Origin: Blautia pseudococcoides
GTDB taxonomy: Bacteria > Bacillota > Clostridia > Lachnospirales > Lachnospiraceae
Length of the DNA: 64,000 bases
Assembly: GCF_001689125.2 (NCBI RefSeq)
Contig: NZ_CP015405.2
Coordinates: forward strand, 1,331,001 to 1,395,000
Direction of reading: 5' to 3'
Position numbers and translations under genes: made by a program. Positions 26,179 to 34,828 of this stretch are shown piece by piece. Each line of letters starts with the position of its first letter. Position 1 is the first letter of the stretch. The notes beneath the pieces are model-generated. The model did not search any database, was not told the origin of the DNA, and saw only the letters and a program-made list of their open reading frames with translations.

Positions 26179-27084
26179 GTGAGAGATGATGAAATTAGAT
26201 CCATGGTGGAAAAAATCCTGGATCAGATGTTAAATACTTCCGCAGCCCCTGAGCCCAAACGCTCTGAGGTGATACAGACCACTGCAGAAGCATTGAAAAA
26301 GAAAGAGATACCGGCTGATTCCGGGGAATGTCTGGAGGATATTACAAAAACAGACCTGCGCCGCCAGCTTCTTGTAAAGGACCCTGTTGATGCAGAGGGG
26401 TATCTGGATATGAAAGCAAAGACACCTGCCAGGCTGGGAATCGGAAAGGCAGGGGCCAGATACCGGACAGCCACTATGCTGCGGGTGCGCGCAGACCATG
26501 CGGCGGCCCAGGATGCGGTGTTCAGCGACGTATCCGAGGAGTTTATTAAAAAGTGTGGTTTTGTCTTTGTAAAAACCCTTTGTAAGGACAAAGATGAATA
26601 TTTGACACGGCCTGATCTTGGAAGACGCTTTCCCGCAGATGAACTTGAGGTCATCCGAAAGACCTGCGGCAGCCATCCAAAAGTCCTTGTGATCGTGGGG
26701 GATGGTCTTTCCTCCTCCGCCATTGAGGCCAATGTGGAGGATATGATCCCTGCCATCCGCCAGGGCCTTCAGATGCATCAGATCACCCTTCCCCCGGTGC
26801 TTTTTATCAAATATGCCAGAGTGGGGGCCATGGATGCGGTGGGAGAAGTGACGGATGCGGACGTGATCTGCATGCTGGTTGGAGAACGGCCGGGCCTTGT
26901 GACCGCGGAATCCATGTCTGCCTATATTGCGTATAAACCAAAGCATGGCCTTGCGGAGGCAAAACGTACCGTGATCAGCAATATCCACAAGGGCGGCACC
27001 ACGGCTGTTGAGGCAGGCGCCCATGCGGCTGAACTGATAGTGAAGATGCTGGAGAAAAAGGCATCGGGAATAGATTTGAAATAA
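26179..27084 (+). CDS. eutC: Ethanolamine ammonia-lyase small subunit
   Basis: Cobalamin-holding subunit of EutBC, 301 residues. The start is GTG at 26179 behind AGAAGGAGG; a longer frame overlapping eutB is not supported. Residues 1-20 ([16 protein letters not shown]) form an amphipathic helix followed by a flexible, Pro- and Ser-rich linker to about residue 60, the layout of an encapsulation peptide. Conserved EutC motifs are [28 protein letters not shown] and MLVGERPGL. It would carry the whole lyase complex into the shell. Confidence 0.93.
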   Translation: MRDDEIRSMVEKILDQMLNTSAAPEPKRSEVIQTTAEALKKKEIPADSGECLEDITKTDLRRQLLVKDPVDAEGYLDMKAKTPARLGIGKAGARYRTATMLRVRADHAAAQDAVFSDVSEEFIKKCGFVFVKTLCKDKDEYLTRPDLGRRFPADELEVIRKTCGSHPKVLVIVGDGLSSSAIEANVEDMIPAIRQGLQMHQITLPPVLFIKYARVGAMDAVGEVTDADVICMLVGERPGLVTAESMSAYIAYKPKHGLAEAKRTVISNIHKGGTTAVEAGAHAAELIVKMLEKKASGIDLK

Positions 27085-27106
27085 GCAGGAATTATTGGAG
27101 GAAATT

Positions 27107-27763
27107 ATGAAACATGATGAACTGCGTCCCGCGATTCTGGGAATCCGTATGATTTCCAATGTCAGCGAGGATCTGGCAAAAGCACTGGAGCTGGGCCCCA
27201 GACATAAAAGCCTGGGGATCGTGACAGCAGATACAGACGATGTGCTCTACACTGCCCTTGATGAAGCCACAAAAGACGCAGACGTGGAGGTGGTCTATGC
27301 AAAATCCATGTACGCAGGCGCTGCCAATGCGTCCACGAAGCTGGCAGGTGAGGTCATCGGCATCATTGGAGGGCCAAGCCCTGCGGAGATTCGCAGCGGA
27401 CTGAATTCCATCAGGAATTTCATGGAATATGGTCCCTGTTTTGTCAGCGCTAATGAGGATGACTCCATTGTCTATTACGCACACACGGTATCCCGTACGG
27501 GTTCTTATCTGTCTAAGACAGCAGGTATCCCCGAGGGGGAGGCACTGGCTTATCTGATCGCACCGCCTTTGGAGGCGGTTTATGGATTGGATGCTGCAAT
27601 GAAGGCAGCAGATGTGGCCATGGCAGCTTTTTACGGCCCTCCGTCTGAGACCAATTTTGGCGGCGGCCTTCTCACCGGAAGCCAGTCCGCATGTAAGGCG
27701 GCCTGCTCTGCGTTCGCCCAGGCAGTGCAGACAGTGGCAGACGGGCCAAAAGACTTTGAATAA
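27107..27763 (+). CDS. eutL: Microcompartment shell protein EutL
   Basis: Tandem BMC-domain (trimeric) shell protein of 218 residues with a gated pore that may pass ethanolamine or cofactors. The order matches known EutL: LRPAILGIRMISNV at the start, IIGGPSPAEIRSGL in the first domain, YYAHTVSRTGSYLS and a second BMC repeat ending in FYGPPSETNFGGGLLTG. The ATG at 27107 has TTGGAGGAA upstream; a start at 27095 overlaps that site. It lies between eutC and eutE as in other gut eut operons. Confidence 0.92.
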   Translation: MKHDELRPAILGIRMISNVSEDLAKALELGPRHKSLGIVTADTDDVLYTALDEATKDADVEVVYAKSMYAGAANASTKLAGEVIGIIGGPSPAEIRSGLNSIRNFMEYGPCFVSANEDDSIVYYAHTVSRTGSYLSKTAGIPEGEALAYLIAPPLEAVYGLDAAMKAADVAMAAFYGPPSETNFGGGLLTGSQSACKAACSAFAQAVQTVADGPKDFE

Positions 27764-27783
27764 GGGAAAAGGAGAGTGAACCG

Positions 27784-29262
27784 ATGGAATTAAAGGATAA
27801 AGACCTGGTTTCCGTCCAGGAGACAAGAGATCTGCTTCTGGAAGCGGAAAAAGCACAGCGGGAACTGGCACGTATGGACCAGGACCAGATTGACCGTATT
27901 GTAAAAGCAATCAGCGACGCCGGAGCTGCCCATGCAGAAGAACTTGCAAAAGCTGCCCAGCAGGAGACTGGTTTTGGTAAATGGCAGGATAAGGTGATCA
28001 AAAATATGTTTGCCGCCAGGGTGGTCTACGATGCCGTAAAGAGGGAAAAGACAGTGGGGATCCTCCACGAGGACAAGGAGCGAAAGGTGTGGGATATTGG
28101 CACTCCGGTGGGGGTGATAGCCGGGATCGTTCCCTCCACAAACCCCACCTCAACGGTTATTTACAAAGCAATGATAGCCTTAAAGGGGGGCAATGCCATT
28201 GTATTTTCTCCCCATCCGGGAGCTAAAAAATGTATCCTGGAAACCGTGCGGATCATCTCCCGGGCCGCATGTCAGGCTGGCTGCCCCCAAGGGGCTATAT
28301 CAGCCATCAGTGTGCCTACCATGGAGGCCACACAGGCATTGATGAAGAATGACCGCACAGCCCTGATCCTGGCAACCGGCGGCGGAGCCATGGTTAAATC
28401 CGCCTATTCATCAGGAACGCCTGCCATCGGGGTGGGCGCAGGCAACGGCCCGGCATTTATCGACAAGAGCGCTGATGTAAGAAGAGCAGTAAAACAGATC
28501 CTGGACTCCAAAACCTTTGACAACGGGACCATCTGTGCCTCTGAGCAGTCCATTATTGTGGAGCGCTGCATGGAGGAAAAAGTGGTGGAGGAACTGAAAT
28601 CCCAGGGCGCCTTTGTGCTGACCCAGGAACAGTCCAGACAGCTTGGAAAGTTCATTCTGCGGGCAGGCGGCACCATGAATCCTATGATCGTGGGAAAAAC
28701 ATGTGCTCAGATCGCAGAGTACGCGGGCCTCTGCGGTGTTCCGTCCTCAGCCAGAGTACTGGTGGGAAGAGAGACGAAAGTGGGAGCAGACGCACCCTAT
28801 TCCAGGGAAAAACTGGCTCCCATCCTGGGACTTTTTGTGGAAGAAAATACCGACAGGGTGCTGGAGAGAAGCATTGAGATCCTTCATATGGAAGGTGCGG
28901 GACACACCTTTTCCATGCACGCAGAGGATGAAGCGCTGGTGAGAAAGTTCGCACTGCAGATTCCCGCATCCCGTTTTCTGGTCAATACACCGGGAGCGCT
29001 GGGCGGTATTGGAGCCACCACAGGTTTATTCCCGGCCCTGACACTGGGCTGCGGCGCAGTGGGAGGAAGTTCCTCCTCCAACAACATCGGGCCTCTTGAT
29101 CTGATCAATATCAAACGTGTAGCATTTGGTACAAAAGAACTGGAAGAAATCCGCAGGGAAAGCGGGAGCATGCAGAATACTTCACAGATATCCGGCAGCA
29201 GCCAGGTAAGCCAGGAACTGATCAATGCCATTGTGGACAAAATTGTAAAAGAATTCGTCTGA
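27784..29262 (+). CDS. eutE: Acetylating acetaldehyde dehydrogenase EutE, with a C-terminal tag-like helix
   Basis: Converts acetaldehyde, CoA and NAD+ to acetyl-CoA and NADH inside the microcompartment. The 492-residue protein has the aldehyde dehydrogenase fold with catalytic C251 in FDNGTICASEQS and the nucleotide-binding ATGGGAMVKSAYSSG region. After the catalytic domain ends near 455 there is a Ser/Gln-rich linker and a final amphipathic helix, SQELINAIVDKIVKEFV (476-492), which looks like an encapsulation peptide. In better-known EutE proteins the tag is N-terminal. AAGGAGAGTG precedes the ATG. Confidence 0.9.
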   Translation: MELKDKDLVSVQETRDLLLEAEKAQRELARMDQDQIDRIVKAISDAGAAHAEELAKAAQQETGFGKWQDKVIKNMFAARVVYDAVKREKTVGILHEDKERKVWDIGTPVGVIAGIVPSTNPTSTVIYKAMIALKGGNAIVFSPHPGAKKCILETVRIISRAACQAGCPQGAISAISVPTMEATQALMKNDRTALILATGGGAMVKSAYSSGTPAIGVGAGNGPAFIDKSADVRRAVKQILDSKTFDNGTICASEQSIIVERCMEEKVVEELKSQGAFVLTQEQSRQLGKFILRAGGTMNPMIVGKTCAQIAEYAGLCGVPSSARVLVGRETKVGADAPYSREKLAPILGLFVEENTDRVLERSIEILHMEGAGHTFSMHAEDEALVRKFALQIPASRFLVNTPGALGGIGATTGLFPALTLGCGAVGGSSSSNNIGPLDLINIKRVAFGTKELEEIRRESGSMQNTSQISGSSQVSQELINAIVDKIVKEFV

Positions 29263-29382
29263 ATGAATTCAGATAAATGTAGAATACTAACAGAGAAAGT
29301 ATCGTATCCTGCCAGGCGTTTTCCTAGGGGTACAAAATAGTTAAAGTGTTGAAAATTGGAGAATATTTGGAGGTAAATCATT

Positions 29383-29700
29383 ATGGCAAATACAAATGCA
29401 TTAGGTATGATTGAAACAAAAGGACTTGTGGGAGCCATTGAGGCAGCAGATGCCATGGTTAAAGCTGCCAATGTGGCGTTAGTGGGAAAGGAAAGCATTG
29501 GTGCCGGATTAGTCACCGTTATGGTGCGCGGAGATGTAGGCGCAGTCAAGGCAGCAACCGATGCAGGGGCGTCAGCAGCAGAGCGTGTGGGAGAACTGGT
29601 GTCTGTACACGTGATTCCCCGTCCTCACACAGAAGTGGATGTGATTCTGCCTCATCAGCTTGAAAAGAGCACAGGAACTTCCTATACAGAAGAGGCCTGA
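29383..29700 (+). CDS. eutM: Microcompartment shell protein EutM (BMC-H)
   Basis: Hexamer-forming major shell protein of 105 residues with one BMC domain: [20 protein letters not shown] at the start and [17 protein letters not shown] with [10 protein letters not shown] at the end. A short C-terminal tail follows. A strong TTTGGAGGTAAA ribosome site suits a protein needed in many copies. The 120-bp gap before it is the largest in the operon core and might hold an extra promoter, but I see no convincing pair of hexamers. Confidence 0.93.
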   Translation: MANTNALGMIETKGLVGAIEAADAMVKAANVALVGKESIGAGLVTVMVRGDVGAVKAATDAGASAAERVGELVSVHVIPRPHTEVDVILPHQLEKSTGTSYTEEA

Positions 29701-29732
29701 GAAAAAAACGTCCGGGTATTAGGAGCAGAAAA

Positions 29733-30329
29733 ATGGAAGAACAGGAAAAGATCCGCCGGATCGTGGCGGAGGCGGTCAGGGAAACCCTGGATAAAAAACC
29801 GGAAAAACCCGAACACATGACCCATTTAAGAGGAGACCATCTGGTATATAAGGACCATCCAAGAATTGCCTTCCGGGGAGCTATTGACTCCCTGGAGGCA
29901 GAGATCATCATTTTACAGACTATCACGGAAAAGCAGAATCTGCACACGCTCACGGAGGACTTGGAGGAGATCATCAAAACCATCCGCTGGCTTCTGCGGT
30001 GCGAGGTATCCGGGGAGCCTGTGGGTGAGATCACCATGCAGGGGCTGGACACAGACGCTATGCGGGCCCACTCCCATCATCCAAGCCAGTATTATGGTAT
30101 GAAACATTTCCTTCCCACCTACTGTCATAATGAAATTGTGGCATATTTAAACAAGCTGAGAACAAAGGCCAGAGAGACGGAACTCATTGCATACCGTGCC
30201 TTTAAAACAGATACCGGCGATGTGGAGCGGGAAGATATCATACGCGTTTTAAACCGGCTGTCCTCTTTGTTCTGGATCATGATGTTCAAGTATTTGACCG
30301 GAAAATATGGAGGAACGTATGAACGTTGA
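29733..30329 (+). CDS. eutT: EutT-like cob(I)alamin adenosyltransferase
   Basis: Makes adenosylcobalamin for EutBC. The 198-residue protein shows the EutT signature HPRIAFRGAIDSLEAEII (two joined motifs at about 42-60) with HLRGDHLV just before, and a helical C-terminal bundle. Residues 1-20 (EEQEKIRRIVAEAVRETLDK) form an amphipathic, tag-like helix. It is shorter than enteric EutT (about 267 residues) and I do not see the CCxxC metal motif of the enteric enzyme, which suggests the Gram-positive subtype. It overlaps the next gene by 11 bp. Confidence 0.82.
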   Translation: MEEQEKIRRIVAEAVRETLDKKPEKPEHMTHLRGDHLVYKDHPRIAFRGAIDSLEAEIIILQTITEKQNLHTLTEDLEEIIKTIRWLLRCEVSGEPVGEITMQGLDTDAMRAHSHHPSQYYGMKHFLPTYCHNEIVAYLNKLRTKARETELIAYRAFKTDTGDVEREDIIRVLNRLSSLFWIMMFKYLTGKYGGTYER

Positions 30330-30942
30330 GGTAGAGGCAGTAGTTGAGGCAGTTGTCAGGGAACTGAAAGATAAGATGATGGTGGAGGTGGAGGCCTCCG
30401 GCAGACATGTGCACTTGTCACGGGAGGATGTGGAGCGGTTATTTGGCAAAGGATACAGGCTGACAAAAGTCAGGGATTTATCCCAGCCCGGCCAGTATGT
30501 CTGCAAGGAGAGGGTATCCCTTACAGGACCGAAAGGTACGATTCACGGTGTGGTTATCCTGGGGCCTGAGAGAGGGGAGACCCAGGCGGAAGTGTCCATG
30601 ACAGATACCCTTGCCCTGGGGATCCGCCCGCCTGTAAGACTGAGCGGAGATATAGCGGGAACACCGGGAATTACCATATCAAACGGGGACAGGCAGATTG
30701 TCACGGACAAAGGAGTGATCATAGCTAAGCGTCATATGCATATCACACCTGAGGACGCCCGGAGACTGCATGTAAAAGACAAAGAAGCCCTGAAGATCAA
30801 AGTTTACGGAAGCCGTCCGGTTATTTTTGAGGATACCATTGCCAGAGTCAGCAGTGAGTTTCAGACCTATGTTCATATTGACTATGACGAGGCAAATGCC
30901 TGTGGGTTTGAAAAAGGTACCTTTTGCCGTATCATCCGGTAA
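30319..30942 (+). CDS. eutD: PduL-type phosphotransacylase (EutD role)
   Basis: Converts acetyl-CoA and phosphate to acetyl-phosphate and free CoA, recycling CoA inside the compartment. The 207-residue protein has the two zinc-binding HxH motifs of the PduL family, H30-V-H32 in SGRHVHLS and H139-M-H141 in KRHMHIT, plus RPPVRLSGD. The first 20 residues are an amphipathic helix typical of PduL encapsulation peptides. The ATG at 30319 follows GGAGGAACGT. Unlike enteric operons, which use an unrelated EutD, this one uses the PduL type. Confidence 0.9.
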   Translation: MNVEVEAVVEAVVRELKDKMMVEVEASGRHVHLSREDVERLFGKGYRLTKVRDLSQPGQYVCKERVSLTGPKGTIHGVVILGPERGETQAEVSMTDTLALGIRPPVRLSGDIAGTPGITISNGDRQIVTDKGVIIAKRHMHITPEDARRLHVKDKEALKIKVYGSRPVIFEDTIARVSSEFQTYVHIDYDEANACGFEKGTFCRIIR

Positions 30943-30981
30943 ATGCCGCGTCTTTCCCGGTGTGTAAAGGAGGATGTGCTT

Positions 30982-31662
30982 ATGAATACATGGAAGACAA
31001 AAGGAACGGACCGTTTGATTGATGATGTCATAGAGGAAGTTAAGGCCCGCCTTGGTAAAATACAGGAGGAGTCCTGTGGGGATCCCCCCACCGGAAAAGT
31101 CCTGGTACTTGGGAAACTGGATCAGACAGATGAAAATATGCTGCAGTCCTTTGCCAATATCTGCACTTCCCCGGAAACAGGAGAATGGGATTTTATTGTG
31201 GCAGCCCAGGTCTCCGCTGGCCTGCTGGCCTTTACTGCACTGGGAATTCCCGGGCAGCCGGAAGCAAAATGGATCCTTGAAGCCCTGCTTGGCGGGAAGA
31301 AAGTCTATTTTCTGGAAAAAGGTCTGGAATACCGGAAATACAGAGAGACTTCCTACAAGGCTTTATATCAGAAATACCAGGAATATGAGGAAGAGATCAG
31401 GCGTTTTGGCGGTGAGATCGTAACCGGTATACAGGAGGCGGCAGAGCTTGAAATGCGGGTACAAAAAAGTGCCTGCATAATAGCAGAAAATGACAGTGCG
31501 GCCTTTGATCTGACAAGGCTTAAACTGTTGGGAGAATCAGACCTTGGGAAACTGCGCGGGACCGGATACCGGACGGTTTTGATCGGAAGAAAGACTATTA
31601 TAACACCCCTGGCCAAAGACTATATTTCCAATCATAATCTGACAGTCAGAAGACAGCAGTGA
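30982..31662 (+). CDS. Conserved eut-operon protein of unknown function
   Basis: A 226-residue protein that resembles the uncharacterised 'ethanolamine utilization protein' found in Gram-positive eut operons. There is no catalytic motif I can name. The fold looks alternating alpha/beta with VLVLGKLDQTDENM, FIVAAQVSAGLLAFTALGIPG and KKVYFLEKGLEYRKY, somewhat like flavoprotein-type Rossmann domains. The N-terminus (TDRLIDDVIEEVKARL) is an amphipathic helix followed by a linker, which suggests it is also a cargo protein. AAAGGAGG lies nine bases before the ATG. The last part ends in a conserved TVLIGRKTIITPLAKDY motif. Confidence 0.7.
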   Translation: MNTWKTKGTDRLIDDVIEEVKARLGKIQEESCGDPPTGKVLVLGKLDQTDENMLQSFANICTSPETGEWDFIVAAQVSAGLLAFTALGIPGQPEAKWILEALLGGKKVYFLEKGLEYRKYRETSYKALYQKYQEYEEEIRRFGGEIVTGIQEAAELEMRVQKSACIIAENDSAAFDLTRLKLLGESDLGKLRGTGYRTVLIGRKTIITPLAKDYISNHNLTVRRQQ

Positions 31663-31671
31663 GGTACACGA

Positions 31672-31947
31672 ATGGAAATCGGAACAGTAATCGGAAGTGT
31701 ATGGGCCACCAAAAAAGACGAGGCGATCAGCGGACAGAAGCTGCTGGTGATTGATGTGATGAAACGGTACAGGCAGGAAAAAGAGTCCCTGCTGGTTGCC
31801 GCAGACGTGATCGGCGCCGGCGTGGGAGATATGGTCCTGATCTGCAGGGGAAATTCCGCAAGGATGGTTGTGGGAAACGGAAAAACACCCGTAGATGCAG
31901 CTATTGTGGGAATTATAGATACTCTGGATATACATGAGGAGGTATGA
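31672..31947 (+). CDS. eutN: Microcompartment vertex protein EutN (BMC-P)
   Basis: Pentamer-forming protein of 91 residues that closes the vertices of the polyhedral shell. It matches the EutN/CcmL family: IGTVIGSVWATKKDE at the start, GDMVLICRGNSAR in the middle and VDAAIVGIIDTLDI at the end. It starts nine bases after the preceding stop and overlaps eutH by four bases, so it is translationally coupled to both. Confidence 0.92.
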   Translation: MEIGTVIGSVWATKKDEAISGQKLLVIDVMKRYRQEKESLLVAADVIGAGVGDMVLICRGNSARMVVGNGKTPVDAAIVGIIDTLDIHEEV

Positions 31948-33041
31948 AGTTGAGCATCAATGAGATAATTATATACATTATGGTAATATTTGCGGCTCTG
32001 GGAGCATTGGACAGGATATTCGGCAGCCGTTTTGGATTGGGAGAAAAGTTTGAGGAAGGAATCATGGCAATTGGTGCACTGTCTGTCTCCATGGTGGGAA
32101 TTATCGCTTTGGCACCCGTCATCGCCAATCTTTTGAAGCCTGTGATCGTGCCTGTGTTTGGCCTTTTGGGAGCTGACCCGGCTATGTTTGCCGGTTCTAT
32201 TCTGGCAAATGATATGGGCGGTGCGCCTCTGGCACAGGCGTTGGCTCTGAATGAAGATGCCGGTAATTTCGGCGGTCTGATCGTGGGCGCTATGCTGGGG
32301 CCTACCATTGTGTTTACCATTCCGGTAGCCCTTGGGATCATCAGGGAGGAGGACCGGAAATACCTGGCAACAGGTGTACTTGCAGGTGTCATTACTATTC
32401 CGATCGGTTCGTTTGTTGGTGGTCTGGTGGCAGGATACTCCATTGTTATGGTGCTTAAGAATCTGATCCCTATCATTATTTTTGCCGTTTTGATCGCCCT
32501 TGGGCTGTGGAAGTTTGAAAATGCCATGGTAAAGGGATTCACGTATTTCGGCAAGTTTGTGGTGGCAGTGATCACTTTGGGTCTGGGGGTTGGTATCATA
32601 GAGCAGCTCACAGGAATTGTACTGATTCCCGGTATGAATCCTATAAGTGAAGGATTTGAGGTGGTGGCAGATATTGCGATTGTACTGGCAGGCGCATTTC
32701 CCCTGGTGTATGTGATCACGAAAGTGTTTAAAAAGCCGCTTATGGGTCTGGGAAAAGTGCTGGGTATGAATGAGGTGGCAGCGGCAGGACTGGTTGCCAG
32801 CCTTGCGAACAGCATTCCTATGTTTGGTATGATGAAAGACATGGATGACAGGGGAAAGGTGCTGAATGTGGCTTTTGCGGTTTCAGCGGCTTTTGTGTTT
32901 GGAGACCATCTGGGATTTACAGCAGGATTTAACCAGGATATGATCTTTCCTATGATCGTGGGAAAATTAGTGGGTGGAATTACGGCGGTAATTGCTGCTT
33001 TGGTTTTGGTTCGGAGCAATGGTTCGGCAAAAGAAGTGTAG
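31944..33041 (+). CDS. eutH: Ethanolamine permease EutH
   Basis: Integral membrane transporter of 365 residues with about ten hydrophobic helices. It takes up ethanolamine when it is scarce. Family blocks are visible: MAIGALSVSMVGIIALAPV, FAGSILANDMGGAPLAQALA and FVFGDHLGFTAGF. The ATG overlaps the eutN stop and is preceded by GAGGAGGT. A 551-codon open frame on the opposite strand spans this gene and eutQ but is a shadow of its codon pattern. Confidence 0.92.
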   Translation: MKLSINEIIIYIMVIFAALGALDRIFGSRFGLGEKFEEGIMAIGALSVSMVGIIALAPVIANLLKPVIVPVFGLLGADPAMFAGSILANDMGGAPLAQALALNEDAGNFGGLIVGAMLGPTIVFTIPVALGIIREEDRKYLATGVLAGVITIPIGSFVGGLVAGYSIVMVLKNLIPIIIFAVLIALGLWKFENAMVKGFTYFGKFVVAVITLGLGVGIIEQLTGIVLIPGMNPISEGFEVVADIAIVLAGAFPLVYVITKVFKKPLMGLGKVLGMNEVAAAGLVASLANSIPMFGMMKDMDDRGKVLNVAFAVSAAFVFGDHLGFTAGFNQDMIFPMIVGKLVGGITAVIAALVLVRSNGSAKEV

Positions 33042-33088
33042 GTGTTGATGTGGTGTGTATAGAGAAGTGTGAAGGAAGGGTGTAGGGA

Positions 33089-33547
33089 ATGGAGATTAGC
33101 AGAGAAGTGATCGAACAGATGATAGCACAGGTGTTGGAGGAGAAGGTTGGGGGTTTGGGCATTCCGAAAAACGATGTGCATCGGCAGGAGATAGCTGGTG
33201 TTATTAAGATGGAAGTGCCTAAAATCCATGTGACAGAAACAGACAGGCTGGATACCGGAAATAGGAATGATAAGGTATATACGCATGATCTGTTTTCTCT
33301 TGCTGAGAGCCCTAGGCTTGGGTGCGGTATTATGGAGATGGAGAGAACTACATTTGACTGGACTTTGGATTATGATGAGATTGATTATGTGATTGATGGG
33401 GAGCTTACGATCGTTAAGGACAGGATGCAGGTGACGGCTGGAGCGGGTGAGATTATTTTGATCCCTAAGGGGGCTCGGATACAGTTTTCGGTTCCTGAGA
33501 GGGCGCGGTTTATTTATGTGACGTATCCTGCGGATTGGAATAAGTAG
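33089..33547 (+). CDS. eutQ: EutQ-like cupin protein
   Basis: Cupin of 152 residues similar to the C-terminal domain of EutQ, a protein reported to act as an acetate kinase or to help shell assembly. Residues 1-20 (SREVIEQMIAQVLEEKV) form an amphipathic tag-like helix with a linker to about 60. The cupin barrel follows: GCGIMEMERTTFDWTLDYDE, DGELTIVKDR and AGEIILIPKGARI. Its base usage differs from the rest of the operon, with more GGG, CGG and T-ending codons, and its ribosome site is weak. It closes the operon. Confidence 0.82.
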   Translation: MEISREVIEQMIAQVLEEKVGGLGIPKNDVHRQEIAGVIKMEVPKIHVTETDRLDTGNRNDKVYTHDLFSLAESPRLGCGIMEMERTTFDWTLDYDEIDYVIDGELTIVKDRMQVTAGAGEIILIPKGARIQFSVPERARFIYVTYPADWNK

Positions 33548-33647
33548 ATAGGGGACGGCTTCCTGCATTGTTCAGGCGTTGTATAGCGGCTGGATCAGTC
33601 TGCAGTCACAGGAAAAAACTGTACGGGAGGCAATGTGTGGGGAGCCA

Positions 33648-34571
33648 TCATGCCCGTAAAAAGCCTTCTATGATTTTTTCTTCCGCTTGTTCCTCTGTAA
33701 GACCCAGGGTACGGAGCTTGATGATCTGTTCCCCGGCGATTTTTCCAATGGCGGCCTCATGGATCAAAACAGCGTCAATGCTGCCCGCGTACAACTCCGG
33801 GGAGGCATTTACCGTGCCGTGGTCAGCCAGGATAGCGTCACATTCAGAATGTCCGTTGCAGCGGCAGTTTCCCATTATGCAGGAGTGATACGCCTGCCGG
33901 GAGCTGCCTTTTGCCACAGAGCGGGAGATCAGATCAACGGCGGAGTCTTCTCCGTCCATGGAGACCGTAAAGTCCGTCTCTGCGGTCTCGTTTTTTTCTG
34001 TTAAAATACTTTCATGAATGATCAGTTTTGCCCTCGCCGCCAGTCTGGCGGTTGTTTTTCTCACCGTGCTGTCCACACCTTGAAGCTGCACGGTGTCCAT
34101 CTCCAATACGGAGTCTTCCAACAGAAACGCATTCGTAACGGGATCAATCCGCTTTTCTCCGGTTCCGGATCCTGTGCCGATATGCTTTTCCTTGTATAAA
34201 ACATGTGCACCCTTTTCCAGAAAAAAACGGTGGATACCGCTATGTCTTGCCATGTCGCCGCTGTCTGTATGGACACCACATCCGGCAATAATTGTCACAT
34301 CGGCTCCTGCTCCCACATAAAAATCATTATACACAAGGTCATCGACAGCACCGTGAGTTACGCAGGCAGGGATGTAAACCACTTCCTTCTGCGCATTGGG
34401 GCTTACATGGATGACCAGGCCGGGGGCATCCTCCTTAGTGTCAATGCGGATATTAGGTGTAGACTGCCGGCCGACACACTGGCCGTCTTCCCGGATGTTA
34501 AAAGCACCCTTAAAACCATCGGCATAATCCGAGATGATCCGTAATAGTTTTTCTGCAATTCTGTTCATCAT
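33648..34571 (-). CDS. SufB/SufD-like Fe-S assembly scaffold protein, stand-alone
   Basis: A 307-residue protein with the beta-helix core of the SufB/SufD family, which normally works with the ATPase SufC to build Fe-S clusters. Core features include GADVTIIAGCGVH, a repeated beta-helix through residues 90-210, and CIMGNCRCNGHSECDAI, then HEAAIGKIAGEQI near the end with conserved His. It is shorter than SufB (about 465). No SufC-like ATPase gene lies in the window, so it is either an orphan or relies on a partner elsewhere. AGGAGG precedes the chosen ATG at 34571. It converges on the eut operon. Confidence 0.75.
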   Translation of the reverse strand: MMNRIAEKLLRIISDYADGFKGAFNIREDGQCVGRQSTPNIRIDTKEDAPGLVIHVSPNAQKEVVYIPACVTHGAVDDLVYNDFYVGAGADVTIIAGCGVHTDSGDMARHSGIHRFFLEKGAHVLYKEKHIGTGSGTGEKRIDPVTNAFLLEDSVLEMDTVQLQGVDSTVRKTTARLAARAKLIIHESILTEKNETAETDFTVSMDGEDSAVDLISRSVAKGSSRQAYHSCIMGNCRCNGHSECDAILADHGTVNASPELYAGSIDAVLIHEAAIGKIAGEQIIKLRTLGLTEEQAEEKIIEGFLRA

Positions 34572-34760
34572 GCATCCTCCTGACATATTTTCCCGCGGGG
34601 CGGTCTTTCATTCTAACATATGAAACTTCCTTTCCGTTTTATTCAGATTCATATACTTTAGTGGTAGACAGTATGAACTTATTTTTGCTGTCTGATCATG
34701 CCTTTGCTTTTGGCAAGATTGACAATGGTATCAGTCCTCCTTTATAAACAGTAAGAAAAG

Positions 34761-34800
34761 CCGGCAGGCAGTGCCATCTTACATCTGCCGGACGGTTTTC
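34761..34800. terminator. Terminator-like hairpin upstream of the small cluster
   Basis: CCGGCAG (34761-34767) pairs with CTGCCGG (34785-34791), flanked by AAAAG and TTTTC. It precedes a short leader and the gene at 34829, so it may be an attenuator; on the opposite strand it would point into the SufB/D-like gene region. Confidence 0.4.
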
Positions 34801-34828
34801 ATGAACAGAATATCTTGGAGGAGGTTAT

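Noticed and set aside
31913..33568. 551-codon open frame on the - strand opposite eutN, eutH and eutQ
   Set aside because: It covers three genes with firm family matches, its product is low in complexity with no motif, and it lacks a ribosome site. It is a by-product of codon bias.
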